A stretch of 64,000 nt of DNA from Desulfolithobacter dissulfuricans (GTDB lineage: Bacteria > Desulfobacterota > Desulfobulbia > Desulfobulbales > Desulfobulbaceae), in contig NZ_AP024233.1 in NCBI RefSeq assembly GCF_025998535.1, positions 1,090,217-1,154,216 of the forward strand, written 5' to 3'. How positions within the stretch are numbered: position 1 is the stretch's first letter; each line of letters starts with the position of its first letter. The position numbers and the translations under genes are program-made. The notes beneath the pieces are model-generated. The model searched no databases and was not told where the DNA came from. It saw only the letters and a list, made by a program, of their open reading frames with translations. Shown one piece after another: positions 37,327 through 46,886 of the stretch.

Positions 37327-38562
37327 ATGACTACCAACCCAAGGAACGGATTCGTTGCTTTCATCTCAGACTGCCTGCGCTGGGCGTTTACCGGCGGTCT
37401 GGGATTCAAGATGTACCTGGCTGTCCTGCTCGGCCTGATGGTGTCCGGCGCCCTGGCGTACGGGCGCCAGTTCCAGGAAGGGCTGATGATCACCGGCATG
37501 AGTGATATTGTCAGCTGGGGCCTGTATATCTCCAATTTTACTTTTTTCGTCGGCGTGGCCGCTGCGGCGGTTATGCTGATCCTGCCGGCCTACATCCTCA
37601 AAGACCGGGATCTGCATGAAGTGGTGATCATCGGCGAGGGGGTAGCGGTGGGAGCACTCGTGATGTGTCTGCTCTTCATCACCGTGGATATGGGGGGGCC
37701 GCTCAAGGTGTGGCACATGATCCCGGGGATCGGGCTTTTCAACTGGCCCTCCTCCATCCTCACCTGGGACATGCTGGTCTTGAACGGCTACCTGGCCTTG
37801 AACAGTCTGGTGCCACTCTACATCCTCTATTCCAACTATCATGGCCGCAAGCCTGTGGGCTGGAAGTATCAGCCCTTTGTCTTTCTCTCCATCTTCTGGG
37901 CTGTCTCCATTCACATGGTCACCGCCTTTCTCTACCAGGGATTGCCGGCAAGGCCGTTCTGGAACAACCCGCTGCTTGGTCCCCGGTTCCTGGCCTCGGC
38001 CTTTGCCGCCGGCCCGGCGGTTATCATGATGGTCCTGATCGTGATCAAGGAGATGACCAACTATCCCATCGACCAGAATATTTTCAGAAAACTGAAGAGA
38101 ATCATCGTGGTGGCTGCGGTCATCAACCTGATCATGCTTTTTTCCGAGGTTTTCAAGGAGTTTTACACCGTGACCCACCACTCGCTTTCGGCCCAGTATC
38201 TCTTCTTCGGGCTGGACGGGCACGATTCCCTGGTACCCTGGATCTGGTCGGCGATCAGTCTCAATGTTCTCGGGACCCTGCTTTTTGCCTTTGATCCGAC
38301 AAAGTGCAATCCCAAGTATCTGATGGTGGCGGCGATCAGCCTTTTCACCGGTATCTGGATTGAAAAAGGCTTTGGGCTGATTATCCCCGGCTTCATTCCC
38401 TCGCCTCTCGGAGAGGTGGTGGACTACTCCCCGAGTACGCCGGAGATTCTCATAACCCTCGGTATTCTGGCCACCGGAGCCTTTGTGGTAACCATCCTGA
38501 TCAAACCGGCCCTGGTTATAGAACACCGGTTCAGGGAAGGTCGGGCTGGATCCTCTGCCTGA
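37327..38562 (+). CDS. NrfD/PsrC-type membrane quinol-oxidising subunit
   Basis: 411 residues with about nine to ten hydrophobic helices and no haem motifs, typical of the NrfD/PsrC superfamily. It exchanges electrons between the quinone pool and the Fe-S subunit. Intact 7-G run at 37692-37698. Last gene of the nap operon; a strong terminator follows at 38593. Use of NrfCD here in place of NapC or NapGH is unusual for nitrate reductases. Confidence 0.9.
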   Translation: MTTNPRNGFVAFISDCLRWAFTGGLGFKMYLAVLLGLMVSGALAYGRQFQEGLMITGMSDIVSWGLYISNFTFFVGVAAAAVMLILPAYILKDRDLHEVVIIGEGVAVGALVMCLLFITVDMGGPLKVWHMIPGIGLFNWPSSILTWDMLVLNGYLALNSLVPLYILYSNYHGRKPVGWKYQPFVFLSIFWAVSIHMVTAFLYQGLPARPFWNNPLLGPRFLASAFAAGPAVIMMVLIVIKEMTNYPIDQNIFRKLKRIIVVAAVINLIMLFSEVFKEFYTVTHHSLSAQYLFFGLDGHDSLVPWIWSAISLNVLGTLLFAFDPTKCNPKYLMVAAISLFTGIWIEKGFGLIIPGFIPSPLGEVVDYSPSTPEILITLGILATGAFVVTILIKPALVIEHRFREGRAGSSA

Positions 38563-38592
38563 TCCTTCTTCTTACCTTCTGCAAGGCCGGAC

Positions 38593-38640
38593 GCCCCTGT
38601 CTCCGCTCCCATTCCGGGGCCGGGCAGGGGCTTTTTTTTT
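38593..38640 (+). terminator. rho-independent terminator of the nap operon
   Basis: GCCCCTG (38593-38599) pairs with CAGGGGC (38625-38631), followed by nine T. The group II intron begins 44 bases further on. Confidence 0.85.
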
Positions 38641-38671
38641 CTGATTACCATCAATCTTCAGCATTGAAACC

Positions 38672-38683
38672 GGTGTCGGCCTC
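38672..38683 (+). repeat. 5' exon arm of the interrupted palindrome
   Basis: GGTGTCGGCCTC, ending exactly at the intron start. It is the reverse complement of 40791-40802, and forms the outer 12 bases of the restored 26-bp arm. Confidence 0.85.
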
Positions 38684-40709
38684 GTGTGCCAGGCGAAGCT
38701 CTGGCGAACCTGGTGGCTGCGATGCCACCCGCGGTAATTGCCTGTTCACCGCGAAATCGCCGACCCGGCGTGTAGGGGTAACCCGAATCGTCAAGCAGGG
38801 TCGGAAAAGGCCGTAAGGTCAGATAGAGTATAGGCCGTAACATCTGTGAACTCGATTCGGCCTCGTTACACATTTGGCGGCGGCGACCCTCCGAGGTCAT
38901 GGGGAAGCCAGTCATTGACGCGATGAGACAACAGGAGCGTTGCGTTGGGCCGCCCGGGGTGTTTGGAGATGGCATGTACTCAAGGGAGCGCCAGGGAACC
39001 TGGGAGACCCGGCGGGACGGGCAGGGCAGCAGATAGCCCGAGTCCAAACGCTGGAGGGGAATGCATAACCCTCTGTGCGGTCCCGGCCGGGAGTCGGACC
39101 TGCCCATAGTAGTGTTGAAGCGGGGTAACTCCCGTGGAGCGAAGGGGCAGGACTTTGATCGTGTTTCTGACAATGGAGGAAGTCCCGCTTGGAGTACACA
39201 TGTTTGTCTCCCACTACGGATAAACGGGCAGGGCAGGAGTTCGGCCTGAGCCCGAAGGTCTCCCTCTTGCGAAAGAAACTGGGCCACAAGGCCAAGCAGG
39301 AACCGGAGTTTCGATTCTATGCCCTGTACGACCGGGTGTATCGCCTGGATGTACTGCAAAGTGCCTGGAACCGGGTTTACGCCAATCGAGGCGCTGCCGG
39401 GGTGGATGGAGTAAGCCTTGCGTCCATCAAGGAGAGTTCGGAAGGTGTAGCAGGCCTGCTGCAAACAATACAGCAGGAATTGAAGGATAAGACCTACCGG
39501 CCCATGCCGGTAAAACGGGTCTATATCCCAAAGGCGAATGGAAAGATGCGTCCGCTGGGTATCCCGACCGTCAAGGATCGGGTTGTACAGATGGCGGTCC
39601 TGTTGATCCTGGAGCCGATTTTCGAGGCAGACTTTGAGGACTGCTCGTACGGATTCCGCCCGGGCCTTAAGGCCCATGATGCTCTCGCCGCGATTCGGCA
39701 GGCGCTCAAGGCGGGATTTACTGAAGTCCTGGATGCGGATCTGAGCAGCTACTTTGACACGATTGACCATGGCAAACTGATGCAATGCCTGGAGCGTCGA
39801 ATAGCTGACCGATCCGTTTTGAAGCTGATCAGGATGTGGTTGAAAAGCGATATCGTTGAAGAGGATGGGCAGGGCGGTCGCAAGATCACTCGCTCCCGCA
39901 AGGGTACGCCACAGGGTGGAGTCATCTCGCCTTTGCTGGCCAACATCTTTCTCCATGAATTCGACCAACGCTTTCACAGCTCGGAAGGTCCCCGCAATTT
40001 TGCCAACGCAAGGCTGGTACGATATGCCGACGACTGGGTTATCATGGCTCGGTACATCGGACCTCGCATTCACGCCTTTGTTGACAAGACGCTGGGGGAA
40101 CTCGACCTGATCCTGAATCGGAACAAGACAACCATAGTTAACTTGAAAGATCCCGGCAGTAGTTTTGATTTCCTTGGATTTACGTTCCGCTTTGATCGCA
40201 GTCTGTACGGAGCGGGCCGGTACCTGAACATTGTCCCTTCTGCCAAGAGCTTGAAACGGGCGCGAGAAAGGATACATGCTCTGACGATTCGCAGGATTCA
40301 AAAGCCGGTAGAAGAAGTAATTGACCACGTCAATCGATTTCTGATTGGCTGGGGCAACTACTTTTCCTTCGGATACCCGAAGGTATCGTTCAAGACGCTT
40401 GACTGGTACGTGCAGACCCGGTTCAGTCGCTTTATGAGGACACGGAGTCACCGGCACTGCCGGCACCTTGATGGAGCGTCGTTGTACAGGGCGCTCATGT
40501 CTAAGGGGCTGGTCTATCTGCATAAAAGAGCCGTCAACTCCCTGTGAATGCCTTGAGGCGAGAGATCATCGGAGAGCCGGATGCGGTAAAACCGCACGTC
40601 CGGTTCGACGAGGGGGCGCTGTCCGCAATGAGACCTCCTCTGATATGTAGTAGCCGCGTGCGGCAGGGCATAGTCGTTGAAGATCATTGTTGACAGCGCT
40701 CTACTCTAC
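38684..40709 (+). mobile_element. group II intron with intron-encoded protein
   Basis: Starts GTGTGCC at 38684 (bacterial GUGYG consensus) and ends CTACTCTAC at 40709, a classic 3' end. Domain V is at about 40574-40606 (GAGCCGG...CCGGTTC with AGC triad). Boundaries are supported independently: joining 38683 to 40710 restores a 26-bp perfect inverted repeat with 40777-40802. The reverse transcriptase lies in domain IV. Some 103 nt separate domain V from the 3' end, far more than normal, implying a 3' extension beyond the canonical domain VI. Retrohomes via RNA. Confidence 0.9.
39189..40547 (+). CDS. ltrA: group II intron reverse transcriptase/maturase
   Basis: 452 residues. RT blocks include [34 protein letters not shown] and the catalytic YADD in [13 protein letters not shown]; a maturase X domain follows. 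There is no HNH endonuclease domain, so target DNA would be invaded at nicks or single-stranded DNA. Start is TTG at 39189 with TGGAGGA nine bases upstream; no ATG is available near the conserved N-terminus. Aids splicing and mobility of its host intron. Confidence 0.93.
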   Translation: MEYTCLSPTTDKRAGQEFGLSPKVSLLRKKLGHKAKQEPEFRFYALYDRVYRLDVLQSAWNRVYANRGAAGVDGVSLASIKESSEGVAGLLQTIQQELKDKTYRPMPVKRVYIPKANGKMRPLGIPTVKDRVVQMAVLLILEPIFEADFEDCSYGFRPGLKAHDALAAIRQALKAGFTEVLDADLSSYFDTIDHGKLMQCLERRIADRSVLKLIRMWLKSDIVEEDGQGGRKITRSRKGTPQGGVISPLLANIFLHEFDQRFHSSEGPRNFANARLVRYADDWVIMARYIGPRIHAFVDKTLGELDLILNRNKTTIVNLKDPGSSFDFLGFTFRFDRSLYGAGRYLNIVPSAKSLKRARERIHALTIRRIQKPVEEVIDHVNRFLIGWGNYFSFGYPKVSFKTLDWYVQTRFSRFMRTRSHRHCRHLDGASLYRALMSKGLVYLHKRAVNSL

Positions 40710-40802
40710 ACTTGTTTCACGGGTGTCTGTGGCCTGGATGGCCACAGTCAAGCCCCCAGGGACGGGTTTATGGCGTCCCGTGAAACAAGTGAGGCCGACA
40801 CC
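40710..40802 (+). repeat. intron target palindrome, 3' exon part
   Basis: Arms 40710-40723 and 40777-40790 pair perfectly over 14 bp; the 12 bases 40791-40802 pair with 38672-38683 across the intron. Inside, TGTGGCC/GGCCACA (40728-40734, 40740-40746) and GGGAC/GTCCC (40759-40763, 40775-40779) form further stems. Function unknown; possibly a structured RNA or a dispersed repeat. Confidence 0.8.
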
Positions 40803-41155
40803 TTCGGGCATCGGTGGCTGAATTTCAGTGGTAATCAGATTTTTTTTTGTTTTTTTTTATACCCGGGACAGTGGTCCGGATCTCCCTTATGCCTGCCACC
40901 GCTTTTTACCCCGGCCTGCCTGCCTTTCCAGTCTCTCTTGATCAGTGGTTTGTCCTGCTTCCGGCAGGAAAAACATATCGGCTGAAAAAAGAAATAATTC
41001 GCGCTGTTTCAAAGTTTTTGTAATTCTTGTAGAATAACAGTGAGGCCATCAAGCGGATATTCTCCGAATTCTTGCAGGGAAGATCTGGCTACTTCCGGTC
41101 CGGCTGGCAGGCCTGGTTTCTTGTGCTCGCGTGCTGGTGGTCTGGCCGGTTTGAT
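40803..41155. other. non-coding region downstream of the palindrome
   Basis: No gene. Two long T tracts at about 40840-40859 could stop transcription. The remainder is mixed composition without recognised motifs. Confidence 0.3.
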
Positions 41156-41338
41156 TTAACCCGCATATTTCACAATGATCGTGGCGAAAGGTCTGAAAAC
41201 GCCGTGGATGCAAGGAACAGCTTCAAAAAGAGCCGCAGAAATATTGAAATATTTTGAGGACTCTTTTTGAAGCTGTGACGCAGCAGGCGCGGTGTTTTCA
41301 GGCCTTGCAGTAGATCGCTTGTGAAATATGCGGGTTAA
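41156..41338. repeat. MITE-like long hairpin
   Basis: Terminal 20-bp perfect inverted repeat TTAACCCGCATATTTCACAA (41156-41175 / 41319-41338); a second paired block 41190-41204 / 41290-41304 with two G-U pairs; and an inner 16-bp perfect pair 41217-41232 / 41261-41276. No coding capacity. Layout suggests a non-autonomous transposable element or a large extragenic palindrome. Confidence 0.7.
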
Positions 41339-41425
41339 CACCCATGCAGGCTCCCACGGCCTGCACAACGAAACATGAGAGCTGTTGCCCCCTGGATGGC
41401 GCGACGAGACTTCCAGATAAACCAG
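41336..41425 (+). repeat. leader repeat copy A
   Basis: About 80 bases closely matching 53385-53465: a hairpin GCAGG-N9-CCTGC, the invariant linker ACAACGAAACATGA, a variable segment, then GACGAGACTT. It lies upstream of the hybrid sensor kinase and directly abuts the MITE-like hairpin. Confidence 0.6.
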
Positions 41426-41718
41426 CATGGCTGGATCAGGTAAGCGACCGAAGGGAGACTCCGGGTTTCGGCACGGCCAAGCCACAACAGATAGCGAAGA
41501 CTTCGACCTATGAAAATCACAATGGAATTATTTAAACTTGTGGTGATTTTCAGATAAAGACTTTTCGGCAATAACGTAATCGGATCCTGTCGTCTCCTTG
41601 ATCATTTATCATCACATCACCACCCGGATATCTGATACCAGCCGGCGCTGCTTGTTTGTCCACACTACCATGCGGGGGAGCGGTCCGGGTGACCGTTCTG
41701 TTTCCAGTTTTCAGCACC

Positions 41719-44349
41719 ATGTCTGAGTCCGGAACAGCGAAGATATCGTTTCTGCGTCGTGGCAGGCAGTTCAATGGCGCCATCCGCCAGCGACTGGCGG
41801 TGCTGGTTATCCTGGTCTGCCTGGCCCTTGCCGGGGTGGTTGTCCTGGCAGACCAGGCGGCCCGGATGATATACAGTGCCCGCCTGGAAACCGCACTCAA
41901 ACACATCGTCTTTGAAATCGACGAGTTTATTGTCATCCATCTGGGCCAGGCGGCCTCCCGTCTTGCCGGTTCGCTACTGGTCCGGCAGGCCTGCGGTGGC
42001 GATACCCCGGTGGATGAAACGGACCTGATCCGGGTGCTGAGCACGGCCCGGGACGTTCTGGATGCCGCCATTGTCTATGTCATGGACAGTGACGGCACGG
42101 TCATCGCCAGTTCGCCCTATGGGGATGGCCAGACCCTGACCGGAAAAAATTATCGCTTCCGACCCTACTTCACCAGGGCCATGGCCGGCGAGCCGTTCCA
42201 GTATGCCGCTGTCGGGGTGACCACCAACAAGCGGGGTATTTACTTTTCGGCCCCGGTATTTGCCGGGGACAAAACCACTCCGGCCGGGGTGGTGGTGGTC
42301 AAGGCAGGGCTGGAACCCATTGATTCGTTCATGGAGGTGCTCTCCGATGAACAGGTGGGACTTCTTCTTTCGCCCCATGGAATCGTCCTGTCAGCCACTG
42401 ATCCCGATCTTCTCTTCAAGGCGGCCTTTCCCCTGTCATCCGAAGAACTGACCAGGCTCCGTGCCAGCCGCCAGTTCAGCGATCACCCGCTGGATCCCCT
42501 GCCATTTCAACTCACTGATTCCGTGGTGGAGTGGAACACCACCCGCTACCTGCTGAACATGGCTCCGCTGGCTCTCAATGGCTGGAAGATGGCCGTCCTC
42601 TATCCGGCTCCCTATCCATTGTTCGCTGTCCTGCTGGGCTGCCTGGCTGTTCTCGGTTTTGGTCTGACGGCATTCTTCATGATCATCCAGCGCCACAAGG
42701 AACACCTGCTGGTGGATGAGGTGCGCCAGGGGAGGCTTGAGCGACGCCGGGCCGAAGCAGATCGGCGCGAGGCCATGCAGGAGTTGGAAACGATCCTCAG
42801 TGCCAGTCTGGTCGGTATCGCCCTGGTTCGGGACGGGCGCGTCACCAATGTCAACGAGCAGTTGGGCAAGATCTTCGGCTACACCAGGAACGAGGTCCTG
42901 GGCGCGGATGTGCGTGATTTTTTTCCGTCCCGGGAGTCTTTTCGCAGCTTTGTCCATCAATTCGGCCGCCAGATGGCCAGGCGGGATCTGGAACATGTCG
43001 AATATCAGCTGCAGCGTAAGGATGGTACCGTTATCGACTGTCTGCTCAGTGGCAAGGCCATAGCCGGTCCGGATCTGAGAGAGGGCATGGTCTGGGTTGT
43101 GGCCGATATCACCCGCCGCAAGCAGGTGGAGCGTGACCTGGAGAAGGCGCGGGAACAGGCCGAGGCCGCCAGCCAGGCCAAGGGCGAGTTTCTGGCCAAT
43201 ATGAGCCATGAGATCCGTACCCCCATGAACGGTATCATCGGTCTGACCGATCTGTTACTTGCCAGTGAGCTGACAAAGACCCAGAGACAGCAGCTGGAAC
43301 TGATCCGGGTCTCCTCGGACCGGCTCATGTATATCATCAACGACATCCTGGATTTTTCGAAGGTCGAGGCCGGCCGCATGCAGCTGGACCATCAGCCGTT
43401 TGTCCTCCGTGATCTCCTTGCCGATCTCAGCGGCAATCTCCAGGTTCAGGCCCGGGAAAAGGGACTTTCCTTTGGTATTGATATCGACGATAAGGTACCG
43501 GAGAGCCTGGTCGGTGATCCGGCCAGGCTCAGCCAGATTCTCATGAACCTGGCCGGAAACGGGATCAAGTTCACCCGTGAGGGAGGGGTGCGTATCAAGG
43601 TTGACCTGGAGAAAATCGATTCCGAAACAGACAGGGCCTGGCTCAGCTTTACCGTAGCCGATACCGGTATCGGCATAGCCTCCAAGGACCAGGAGGCCGT
43701 GTTCGAGGCTTTTGTCCAGGCCGACACCTCCCATTCCCGTCATTTTGGCGGTACAGGTCTGGGCCTGTCCATTTCACGGCGGCTGGTGGATCTCATGGGC
43801 GGAGCCATCGCCCTGGAAAGTGAGCAGGGCAAGGGAACCATTTTCACGGTCCGGATTCCCTTTACCGTGGTCTCGGGCAGGGTGGCCGCCGATGGTGGCG
43901 GCAGGTTGACCGAGATCCCGCCGGACTCCCCGGGCGGCGCCATTCTTCTGGTCGAGGATGAATACATCAACACAACCCTGGCCGTGACCCTGCTGGAGCA
44001 GGCCGGCTATCAGGTGAGCGTGGCGTCCAGTAGCCGGGAAGCGGTTACGTCCTGGCAGGCGGGCCAGTTTGACTGTATTCTCATGGATATCCAGATGCCG
44101 GACATGGACGGGCTCGAGGCCACCATGCGTATCCGGAAGATTGAACAGGAGAGGGGAGGCCATATTACCATCATCGCCATGACCGCCCATGCCATGGAAG
44201 AGGATCGGGCCCAGTGTCTTGCCGCCGGCATGGATGATTATATCGCCAAGCCCATCGATGCGGCTTCCCTTCTGGCTCTTTTACGCAAATATCTCTCCTC
44301 GGGTGGCCGGTCGGCGCAGACGCCACCTGTTTCGGAGGAAAATCGATGA
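41719..44349 (+). CDS. hybrid sensor histidine kinase/response regulator with Cache domain
   Basis: 876 residues from ATG 41719; a TTG at 41656 is in frame and neither start has a strong ribosome site. Order: TM helix (~26-45), periplasmic double Cache domain with GKNYRFRPYF and RGIYFSAPV as in DctB-like sensors, second TM (~295-315), PAS, HisKA with HEIRTPMNG, HATPase with GGTGLGLSIS, and a C-terminal receiver with phospho-Asp in CILMDIQMPDMDG. Senses a small extracytoplasmic ligand, perhaps a carboxylate or amino acid, and autophosphorylates. Overlaps the next gene by ATGA. Output partner not adjacent. Confidence 0.92.
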   Translation: MSESGTAKISFLRRGRQFNGAIRQRLAVLVILVCLALAGVVVLADQAARMIYSARLETALKHIVFEIDEFIVIHLGQAASRLAGSLLVRQACGGDTPVDETDLIRVLSTARDVLDAAIVYVMDSDGTVIASSPYGDGQTLTGKNYRFRPYFTRAMAGEPFQYAAVGVTTNKRGIYFSAPVFAGDKTTPAGVVVVKAGLEPIDSFMEVLSDEQVGLLLSPHGIVLSATDPDLLFKAAFPLSSEELTRLRASRQFSDHPLDPLPFQLTDSVVEWNTTRYLLNMAPLALNGWKMAVLYPAPYPLFAVLLGCLAVLGFGLTAFFMIIQRHKEHLLVDEVRQGRLERRRAEADRREAMQELETILSASLVGIALVRDGRVTNVNEQLGKIFGYTRNEVLGADVRDFFPSRESFRSFVHQFGRQMARRDLEHVEYQLQRKDGTVIDCLLSGKAIAGPDLREGMVWVVADITRRKQVERDLEKAREQAEAASQAKGEFLANMSHEIRTPMNGIIGLTDLLLASELTKTQRQQLELIRVSSDRLMYIINDILDFSKVEAGRMQLDHQPFVLRDLLADLSGNLQVQAREKGLSFGIDIDDKVPESLVGDPARLSQILMNLAGNGIKFTREGGVRIKVDLEKIDSETDRAWLSFTVADTGIGIASKDQEAVFEAFVQADTSHSRHFGGTGLGLSISRRLVDLMGGAIALESEQGKGTIFTVRIPFTVVSGRVAADGGGRLTEIPPDSPGGAILLVEDEYINTTLAVTLLEQAGYQVSVASSSREAVTSWQAGQFDCILMDIQMPDMDGLEATMRIRKIEQERGGHITIIAMTAHAMEEDRAQCLAAGMDDYIAKPIDAASLLALLRKYLSSGGRSAQTPPVSEENR

Positions 44350-46076
44350 AGCGGTTGGTGCTCCTGCTTGCCCTGCTGGCGGTCCTCGCCGGTTCCGGTT
44401 ATTACCTTGGTACCGGCCTCAGGAAAGAGGCCCGTCCTGAAGATGTGATTCCGGCCTCGGCAAGTCTTGTTCTTGCCTGGGATAACCCCGTTGCCGCCTA
44501 CCAAAGCTTCCGCCGGACACCGCTGGGAACCCGTCTCCGTGGTATCGATTGGGCCGGGGTCCTGGCTGATCTGGAAATGGACGAAGCTCTTTCCAAAACG
44601 ATTCTCAAACAGATCCCGCAAATTGACCGGCTGGCCACTTCTTCCCTGGCCAGGGAATTTTTCAGCCGCCGGGTGTTTGTCACCCTGCTGCCTGCCCGGG
44701 AAACCGGGACAGGATCCGGTTCGATCCGGAAACAGTTTGTGGTGGTCACCGAGCCTGCCCATCCCGCCCGGATGTTCGAGCTGCTCGACACCGTTGTGGC
44801 CCCGGGACCAGGAGCCGTCATGGAGCAGTATCAGGGCAGAACCATCCGGAAATATCCCCTGGCCCACAAGCTGACCCTCTATGTGACCCGCATTGATGGT
44901 CTGCTGCTCGGTTCCCTGGATCCTGTGCCGCTCAGGCGGTGCCTGGATGAAAATCTTGCCCGCCTGACAAGGAGCCGGACAGGACTTGCAAACAACTCAG
45001 GGTATGCGGCCCTGATCAAGAAGGGCGGCCCGGCCCGAGATGTCTTTTTCTATGCTGATTCTTCCGGGATCGCCAACCTGGCTGCCGCCGCTCTGCTGGC
45101 CGGAGCGGACCGGAAGGTGGACCTGGAGTCGCTGCGTGGTTTCCTGGCTCCGCTGGAATGTGGTGCTCTGTTCCTGGACCGCGGCCGGGAGGTGCGGCGC
45201 CTGACCACGGTTCTCCGTCTGGATCCGGTTCGTCTGAGTCCCCTGGCGCAGAACCTGCTTGCCAGGAGGCCGGTCATCAACAGGAAGACCTCTGTCATGC
45301 CGGCAGACCTGGTGGTCTATTTCTGGTCCAACTGGCTTGATCTTCCCGCCTGGTGGCAGAAGATACCCGGGCCGAAGGCCAGGGAAATCGAAGCAGCGGT
45401 GCTTGAGCAATCTGGCTTGTCCATGGACGCATTTTTCTCGCTCTTTGGCGAAGAATTTGGTTTTAATGTGGCTGAGATCCGGACTTCCGGCTTTGTGCCG
45501 GTGCCGAGAATCTGTTTGTGCGTCGAACTGCGGGATCGTCAGCGATTGGCCGCCCTGCTGGATACCCGGCTTAAAGGTTTACCCCTGCGGCGGGAAAAGG
45601 TGGCCGGTGGAGAGATTGTCTCTCTGATGGCCGCCGGCGGGCTGATGCAGCCATCCTATGCCCTGTTGGAAAAATTTCTGATCGTCGCCGATGGCCGGGA
45701 CCAGATCGATGCGATCCTGCCCGCCACCGTGAGTCCGGCCTCCCGGAGCGCCCGTCTTGCCGATGATCCTGATTTTATCCAGGTGGATGTGGGTATGATG
45801 AAACCGGCCAATGTGATCTTTTTTGCCCGTATATCCCGCCTGGTTCCCGGTCTCAAGGAGTTTGCCTCCTGGGGCAGCATCCTTTTGTCCATCTGGGACA
45901 AGGAGGCCGCGCGGAAAAGTCAGATCCTCGTGGACCGGATCGTCCACCCCCTGCTCGACGGGCTGTCCATGTTCCGGGCCCTGGCCCTGCGCGGTACGGT
46001 CCAGGGCAGGGATCTCGTCTGGCAGGCCGGGTTGAGCCGCGAGCGCAGCAAATTGCGGGAGAGCGACCACCGGTAG
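44346..46076 (+). CDS. exported DUF3352-like protein
   Basis: 576 residues. N-terminal signal or anchor (LVLLLALLAVLAGSGYY) and a long extracytoplasmic region opening with PASASLVLAWDNPVAAYQSF. The general pattern, with repeated alpha/beta segments and a late LLEKFLIVADG, recalls DUF3352 proteins of unknown function. Translationally coupled to the hybrid kinase, which suggests that it modulates or reports to that sensor. No catalytic motif recognised. Confidence 0.6.
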   Translation: MKRLVLLLALLAVLAGSGYYLGTGLRKEARPEDVIPASASLVLAWDNPVAAYQSFRRTPLGTRLRGIDWAGVLADLEMDEALSKTILKQIPQIDRLATSSLAREFFSRRVFVTLLPARETGTGSGSIRKQFVVVTEPAHPARMFELLDTVVAPGPGAVMEQYQGRTIRKYPLAHKLTLYVTRIDGLLLGSLDPVPLRRCLDENLARLTRSRTGLANNSGYAALIKKGGPARDVFFYADSSGIANLAAAALLAGADRKVDLESLRGFLAPLECGALFLDRGREVRRLTTVLRLDPVRLSPLAQNLLARRPVINRKTSVMPADLVVYFWSNWLDLPAWWQKIPGPKAREIEAAVLEQSGLSMDAFFSLFGEEFGFNVAEIRTSGFVPVPRICLCVELRDRQRLAALLDTRLKGLPLRREKVAGGEIVSLMAAGGLMQPSYALLEKFLIVADGRDQIDAILPATVSPASRSARLADDPDFIQVDVGMMKPANVIFFARISRLVPGLKEFASWGSILLSIWDKEAARKSQILVDRIVHPLLDGLSMFRALALRGTVQGRDLVWQAGLSRERSKLRESDHR

Positions 46077-46169
46077 GAGTAACCTGGTGCCTGGCGGGGG
46101 TATCGCACTGACAAGAGAAAGCAACAGGGGGAACAGGAACCTCCTGTGGGAAAAGGAATCGAGATATCC

Positions 46170-46544
46170 ATGGAAAAACTGATAGCAGAGTTGAAACAGG
46201 TGGTGGAGTTCAAGGATACCACCGAACCGGGGGACCTGGTGCTGGTGGTGGCCAAGGAACCGCAGATGCTTGTCTACGCCCTGGTTACCGCCATTGAACG
46301 GGATACCTCGCGTCGTGATGAATGGTGGCATGTGACCATGCAGGTGCTTACCGTGCCGCCGCAGAAGATGACCTGGACCCTGCGCACACCGCAAATGACC
46401 GGCCAGGAAATTTTTACCATGGGCGGGGAGGAGCGTTTTGTCAAGGCGGTCCGCTTCGACATTGACCAGCCTGGTCCGTCCAGGGAGCCGCGGCCCGGGC
46501 CGGATAAGAAAACAGCAAAGACCCGGCTCCGGGTTGTCAAATAG
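46170..46544 (+). CDS. hypothetical protein
   Basis: 124 residues from ATG 46170 (a GTG at 46146 is also in frame). Soluble; predicted mostly beta in the middle (PGDLVLVVAKEPQMLVYALV) with a proline- and lysine-rich tail. No family recognised. It lies between the DUF3352-like gene and the HPr gene, 27 bases before the latter, so may belong to the phosphotransfer operon. Confidence 0.6.
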   Translation: MEKLIAELKQVVEFKDTTEPGDLVLVVAKEPQMLVYALVTAIERDTSRRDEWWHVTMQVLTVPPQKMTWTLRTPQMTGQEIFTMGGEERFVKAVRFDIDQPGPSREPRPGPDKKTAKTRLRVVK

Positions 46545-46571
46545 TCTGGTTGCGGGACAGGGAGTCGGGGC

Positions 46572-46886
46572 ATGTCTCCAGCGGCGGAACAGGGGCCCGA
46601 GGACTTGCGATCAGAGGGAAAGGTACTGGAGCGGGAATGCGTTGTCTGCAACGCCAAGGGCGTCCATGGTCGGGTGGCCGCCGCCCTGGCCCGGGTGGTT
46701 CTGGACCGTGAGGTTGCGGTCCACCTGGTCCGGGACCGTGAGGAGGTTGACTGCGGATCCATTCTCGATGTCCTGAGCCTGGCTCTGGTCACCGGAACCC
46801 GGGTGACGGTCCGGGCGGAGGGCAAAGACGCTGCCTCGGCCCTGGAGGAGGTGGTGAAAATTCTGGAGCAGGAAGAAGATCCATGA
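46572..46886 (+). CDS. HPr-family phosphocarrier protein
   Basis: 104 residues. Phospho-His site in NAKGVHGRVAAAL and the regulatory region around SILDVLSLAL match HPr, with an extra ~20 N-terminal residues. Receives phosphate from EI, whose gene overlaps by four bases. No sugar-specific EII gene is in the window, so this pair probably serves regulation rather than sugar uptake. Confidence 0.9.
   Translation: MSPAAEQGPEDLRSEGKVLERECVVCNAKGVHGRVAAALARVVLDREVAVHLVRDREEVDCGSILDVLSLALVTGTRVTVRAEGKDAASALEEVVKILEQEEDP

Noticed and set aside
40631-40645. Intron 3' end at CCTCCTCTGAT, just after the first helix following domain V
   Set aside because: That end would not restore the flanking palindrome, lacks a bulged A, and is not followed by sequence that pairs with the 5' exon. 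The end at 40709 does all of these.
41336-41425. Leader repeat as a c-di-GMP (GEMM) riboswitch
   Set aside because: GACGAGAC recalls part of GEMM, but the conserved CACAGGGCAAACC segment and the second hairpin with tetraloop receptor are missing, and in copy B too little sequence remains before the start codon.
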